NCBI GenBank assembly: GCA_009599575.1
Contig: VWND01000001.1
Location: 2,666,001-2,730,000, forward strand
DNA from: Blumeriella jaapii
Taxonomy: Eukaryota; Ascomycota; Leotiomycetes; Helotiales; Drepanopezizaceae
DNA: 64,000 bases
Direction of reading: 5' to 3'
Below, piece by piece: positions 60,051-64,000 of this stretch. Every line of letters starts with the position of its first letter. The first letter of the stretch is position 1. A program made the translations under genes and the position numbers. The notes below the pieces were generated by a model. It searched no databases and was not told the origin of the DNA. It saw only the letters and a list, made by a program, of their open reading frames with translations.

Positions 60051-60800
60051 ATTATTTAACTTATATAAAGCTTCTTTATTAAAGGTCAAAACGTTGCTTT
60101 TATTCAGTATATCCTTAAGCTTTGCATTAAAATCTGCTGCTTACAATTCGGCCTTTTTCAAAGCCGAGAAAACGTCGTCTGCTAGCTGCAACGTGTCGTC
60201 TGTTTGCATTTCCACGATTGCGAAAGCAAAAGTAATAAAAATAAATAAGCAAAGGTCGTATATTAACGTAGTTATATAAAGCTTGTTTTTATAATATTTA
60301 TAATACGTATTTTATTAATGCGTGCCTGCTTTTGCTATACCGTATAAAAGCTTATAAATCAGCAAAATCGAACCTTCTGAATAGCTAAATCGTAGCTCTT
60401 TAGAAAAATTCGCTAAAATCTGTTTTTCTAAAAACCGATTGGCGCTTATATAAGCTTATATAATATTTCTCAAATGTAATATAACGTTGTAAATATATTC
60501 GAAAGTTGAAACGAAAGCTATAATCAATCTTTGGCTATTTCGCTAAATAATAAATAATTAAATGAAAATATCGTACTTTTTATCGTCGTTGTAAGCTTAA
60601 ATTACCAATCTAGATTTCTCGAATAATATAGCTGTATTTTTGCTTTTGATTTTATTTATAATTCGTAAATTAAAAATTCGGCCGTGGTAAAAAATGGGAT
60701 TGTATTATACAATTTCAAAAACGCTTTTTTCGATCAAACCTTTTACTTCCATTCTTCTAAAAGCTTCAAAAGGGTTTCGCCGGGGGTTATGATAATACCT
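60050..60800 (-). pseudogene. D reverse transcriptase
   Basis: The start matches Copia RT: RLVI*AYNDDKKYDIFI (about 60570-60625), LLYGIAKAGTH (about 60305-60340), then VEMQTDDTLQLADDVFSALK with the active-site Asp-Asp at about 60193-60204. Thr-Asp-Asp-Thr in place of Tyr-Val-Asp-Asp is characteristic of a group of fungal Copia elements. Scattered stops. The plus-strand frame 60034-60279 is a shadow. Confidence 0.87.
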
Positions 60801-60985
60801 TTTTGACGTAGCTTGACTAAGCATTCAGCGTCTGCTTTTTTTTTATGTATAAAGTAGCTTGCAATACAGTCGTCGAATAAGTTGATTTTAGTAATCTTTG
60901 TAAAAAACAATATGTTAATATTATTTTTTTTTAAATTTCTTCTTTTCAGTTCGTAAAACTCGTCAGTTATAAGTAACTGCTGTTG

Positions 60986-61483
60986 CTATTGCTTTTTAAT
61001 CTTTCGGGAAAGAACGCGTATTTTGGTGCTTTGGCGAACTTGTGTAGTTTTTGGAAGTTGAATTAATGGTGCAATCAGCTTTGCAACAGGCTGTACAATT
61101 GCAATTGATGCAACAGGCTGTACAATTGCAATTGATGCAACAGGCTGTATAATTATAGCTAATGATGCAACCTTTTCCTTCTTAACAACTGATTCAGAAG
61201 GGGGTTTCATCGTTTTTAATTCGCTATAATAAGGCTTAATTGACGTAATTCGGAAATCTGAAGCTTTATCGTTGATTTAAACTTTGCAGATATTGCTATT
61301 TCTTAAAATGAGCTTATAAAAACCTGACCAATTTCTCTTTTTTTTGTATACGCGTACATTTGATTGCAAAAAGAGATTAAAAATGTTTTTAAAATATTCG
61401 GGCCGTTTTTAATGCGTAAGGCTTCGGAAACTTTGCGTTCGGCCTGAATTCGTCGAATTTCTTAAATTGCAAAACGTAATATA
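60986..61483 (-). pseudogene. D integrase-to-RT linker with 9-residue repeats
   Basis: The open frame 60986-61210 has three 9-residue units of the type IAIVQPVAS, encoded by a tandem 27-bp repeat (61084-61137) with a third, diverged unit (61138-61167). The segment continues to the end of integrase at 61484. Repeats in a linker tolerate length change; their role is unknown. Confidence 0.75.
61084..61167 (-). repeat. 27-bp tandem repeat, three units
   Basis: Plus-strand units start CAACAGGCTGTACAATTG at 61084 and 61111; the two are identical. A third unit at 61138 is three bases longer and diverged. Confidence 0.9.
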
Positions 61484-62060
61484 TCACGTCTTTTCGTTAT
61501 AAAAGCAAAAAAAAAAGCGTCTGTTTTTTGATAAACGGAGGTATGCATCGTATATTAGCAAAATGGATATAATACTATCTGGATTTGCAATATCGTTTAT
61601 AATTTTAAAAGCTATTTTCAGGATTATATGCTTATCGAAGCTTTTATTTTTTAATTGCTTTTTCAAAATATTATAAATTCGTTTGAAAAGGCCGTGGTAA
61701 CGTTCCATTTTGCTAATATTATTATAAGCTTCGACTGGAACGATTTTAATATCATATTTTATAAAACGTGCTTATTAACGAAATTCCTAGGAAATTAAAT
61801 TGGTTTTTGAATTAACGATAATTACGTCGGGTGAATCTAAATAAAAATCGATTTAATGCAGCCGAAATATATCTTATACGTGTTTTGCAATTATATTTTT
61901 TAAAAAACCATCAGAGCTGTAAATGATAGCTAAATCCACGATATAAAAGACCGAGTCGCCGTTAATATATATAATATTCACAATTATTAAATAATTAAAT
62001 TCGTAATCGTTTTTTAATAAAATCTTAAATCGGCGAAAAGCTTGCTCGTGTAATTAGCAT
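61484..62060 (-). pseudogene. D integrase core and C-terminus
   Basis: The open frame 61484-61708 reads MERYHGLFKRIYNILKKQL and DANAYL-type LLIYDAYLRL, matching the end of the fungal Copia integrase core. Upstream, YIVDLAIIYSS contains the first Asp, DVIIVNSKTNLIS has Asn in place of the second Asp, and the final Glu is in the KMERYH piece. The Asn again fits one G-to-A change. Confidence 0.85.
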
Positions 62061-62560
62061 TAAAAACAGTATTTTGCAATCTTTTTTAAAATAGCAATTT
62101 CGAATTTCTGCTTTGCTCGTTCCAAAATAGCTGCAAAGCGCTGTACAAAAAAATGTTTTTTATCGTTTGTAAATCTGGCGTAATTTCAGTTTTGTAAAAT
62201 AGTAAAATAAGGTTTCTTGGGTATTAAGCAGCATAAATAGGTATTTCCATTTCCGAACTATTGGTACGCCAAAGCTATTTTTTTATATAAGCATATTATG
62301 CAAATTATCGAAATAAATATAAAAAGCATTTATATTTTTTAGACAAATCAAAAAAAAAGTATTAATATCAACGATATGGAACTTGATTTTGCCGATAAAT
62401 ATTGCAACAAAAACTGTTTTTTGAATATTTGCAAAAGTTATTCCAAAACTAATCGTATTTTTTTTCGAAAAAAAAGTTAAAAGCAAGCTAAAATAGCAAT
62501 TTTTTAAAAGCTTTGAACTGAAATATACTATCTGAAAACTTGCCAGCTGCATCCGAATCT
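62061..62560 (-). pseudogene. D protease and pre-integrase segment
   Basis: The open frame 62283-62552 reads GITFANIQKTVFVAIFIGKI, FHIVDINTFFLICLKNINAF and YFDNLHN, the Copia protease C-terminal half found in fungal elements. The pre-integrase zinc segment follows on the minus strand at about 62060-62230. The N-terminal catalytic Asp region of the protease is not cleanly readable. Confidence 0.8.
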
Positions 62561-64000
62561 GAAAAAAAAAAAAAAAATCCTTGGAACTTATATAAAAAGT
62601 ATTTCGAGCCTAAAATATACGTTTTTAATAAGAGTTTATCGTTCTTCTAAATGGAAAGATTTATAAGGTCAAGCTTTATAAAAGCGTGGTAAGCAGATCG
62701 TTTTTGTAAAATAGTCAAAACTTCGACTTCTACTATTTTGCCAGCTTTTATATAAAAAGTTTGAATAAAAAAAAAATTGTCGTTTTAATATTTATTCCCA
62801 TCGTAATAGCCGTTTTCGGCGTTTCCATATGTTGTATTAACCGGAAAAGAAGGAAAAAGCGTCTTCCAATCCTTCGACGCTTTCGTATTGCGTAAGGAAG
62901 CTTGTGTATTATTATACAATCGAGAGAGCTCCAGTAAAATAAGCTTTATTAGCGCTGTATTCGTCGTATGCCTTTTTACGTTTTTCTAAGAAGTGTTTTA
63001 TTAATCAGCAGTTTATCTTTTTGCATATCTAACATTTTTTAAATTGGGAAAAAAACTGCTAGAACTGCCTGAATAGCCTTCTCGGCCTCGTCCTTCTCTA
63101 AATGAGCTTTTGCTTTAGTAGCTTCTACCGAAACGTTCTTCGCGATTTTTTATTTTTGTAAATACGGTCTGTGTAATAGCTTTCATTTTGATTTGCAAAA
63201 GTTTGAAAAAGCTGGGGGGTGATAAGGGTCAACTTTCGCAGCTGAACTTCTCGTTTAATAATCCCAATTGCGTTGCGTAGCTGAAATGCGACGCCTTTAT
63301 ACGTATTTGCAAAATCTATTTAAACGTATCTGTATTTTTATACGCCATTGCAAGCGCTGATAACCTGATTTCGCAAATAATTGTCTGATTCGTACTTTTC
63401 GATAAAAGCTTGTTAATATAGCGCTAGTCTTTCGAAAATAATTTTTAAGCATTCCAAGCGCGACTTGCTAAGGTTTTCAGCCTGTATTCCTTTGTATATA
63501 ATTGTACGCTATGCTGTTAAATAAAGCTTGCGATTTTTAATCGTTTCGAAATAAGCTTTTATAAGATTAATTATCACGCCAAACTAATAGTTTTTACGAA
63601 TTATAATATTACAATAATAAGCGTCAGCTGCTTTTTTAAGCATATGCGGAAAAGCCTTTGCGTACAAGCTTTCGGAAAAATTGCATAAATCGCACAAACT
63701 GTAAAACTTTTTTAGCTTTACGTAAAATATATCCCATATTTTCACCATCGTATTTTATCTTATTTTTATAATACATCTTGCTGAGATTCAAAACTAGCTG
63801 TGCAAAATTATTTCTTTTGTAAAATCTGATTTCTGCTTTTTCGTCGTCGCTTTTATCGAAAAAATCAAAGTCGTTACTCTTAACCTTAAGAATCTTCGTT
63901 TTGTTTTTAAAATTATATAACGTTTTGCCTCGTATAAAAAGTATATTACGTACGCTATTATCGCTACTTTTAATAAGTATTTTAATTATTCGTAACGCAT
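62561..64000 (-). pseudogene. D gag, partial at the window edge
   Basis: On the minus strand, about 63100-63750 reads helical capsid-like sequence (SESLYAKAFPHMLKKAADAY, QAENLSKSRLECLKIIFERL, NAIGIIKREVQLRK). A zinc knuckle of the form Cys-x2-Cys-x4-Cys-x4-His lies at 62992-63040, its codons being C*ICKKINC*LIKH (stops in place of two residues). That arrangement is usual in fungal Copia gag. The N-terminus lies beyond 64000. Confidence 0.8.

Larger units (their letters stand above)
58956..64000 (-). mobile_element. Copia element D, minus strand, continuing beyond the window
   Basis: Inserted into B4. The 3' LTR is at 58956-59227; reading leftward from 64000 on the minus strand come gag, protease, pre-integrase, integrase, RT and RNase H. 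It is distinct from family C: the RT active site is Thr-Asp-Asp-Thr and the order is well preserved. It is the least mutated element here, though stops at Gln and Trp codons remain. The 5' LTR and TSD partner are outside the window. Confidence 0.9.

Noticed and set aside
1..64000. Mitochondrial or bacterial origin because of high AT content
   Set aside because: Ty3/Gypsy and Ty1/Copia LTR elements with target duplications, RIP-type mutation and CpG retention fit a nuclear fungal genome.

Overview
The window is a dense, AT-rich block of degraded retrotransposons with no convincing host gene. The elements are Ty3/Gypsy and Ty1/Copia types with fungal-style domain order. Copies differ mainly by C-to-T and G-to-A changes, as expected from repeat-induced point mutation (RIP). 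The best guess is a filamentous ascomycete (Pezizomycotina); no species can be named from the sequence alone.

The layout is a set of nested insertions that can be unpicked from LTR ends and target-site duplications (TSDs). Four families are present. A is a Gypsy element of about 11.3 kb with 267-bp LTRs and 4-bp TSDs. B is a Gypsy element of about 6.4 kb with 265-267-bp LTRs, a C-terminal chromo-like domain and 5-bp TSDs. C is a Copia element of about 8.2 kb with 302-bp LTRs and 5-bp TSDs. D is a second Copia element, much less mutated. The reconstructed nesting is B3 > A3 > C1 > A2 > (B1, and B2 > A1). C2 also sits inside A3, and B4 > D also sits inside B3. Removing the inserts gives matching lengths: B1 is 6413 bp against 6414 for B2, and A1 is 11297 bp against 11281 for A2.

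By region: 1-447 is the left piece of C1; 448-35866 is A2 (minus strand) holding B1 (1234-7646) and B2 (8948-26662), and B2 holds A1 (11569-22865); 35867-41508 is the right piece of C1; 41509-46637 is A3; 46638-54870 is C2; 54871-56493 is the end of A3; 56494-57155 is B3; 57156-58955 is B4 (minus strand); 58956-64000 is D (minus strand), running off the window.

Three things go beyond routine annotation. First, a 33-bp palindrome occurs 16 times, at six distinct sites in the two unrelated Gypsy families. Wherever the frame can be read it is in frame (11 codons), and it lies mostly between protein domains; this resembles the palindromic elements of Rickettsia. Second, family A carries a large unrecognised reading frame of about 1,000 codons downstream of integrase. 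Third, family C carries an antisense reading frame with a Cys-x2-Cys-x6-Cys motif between pol and the 3' LTR.
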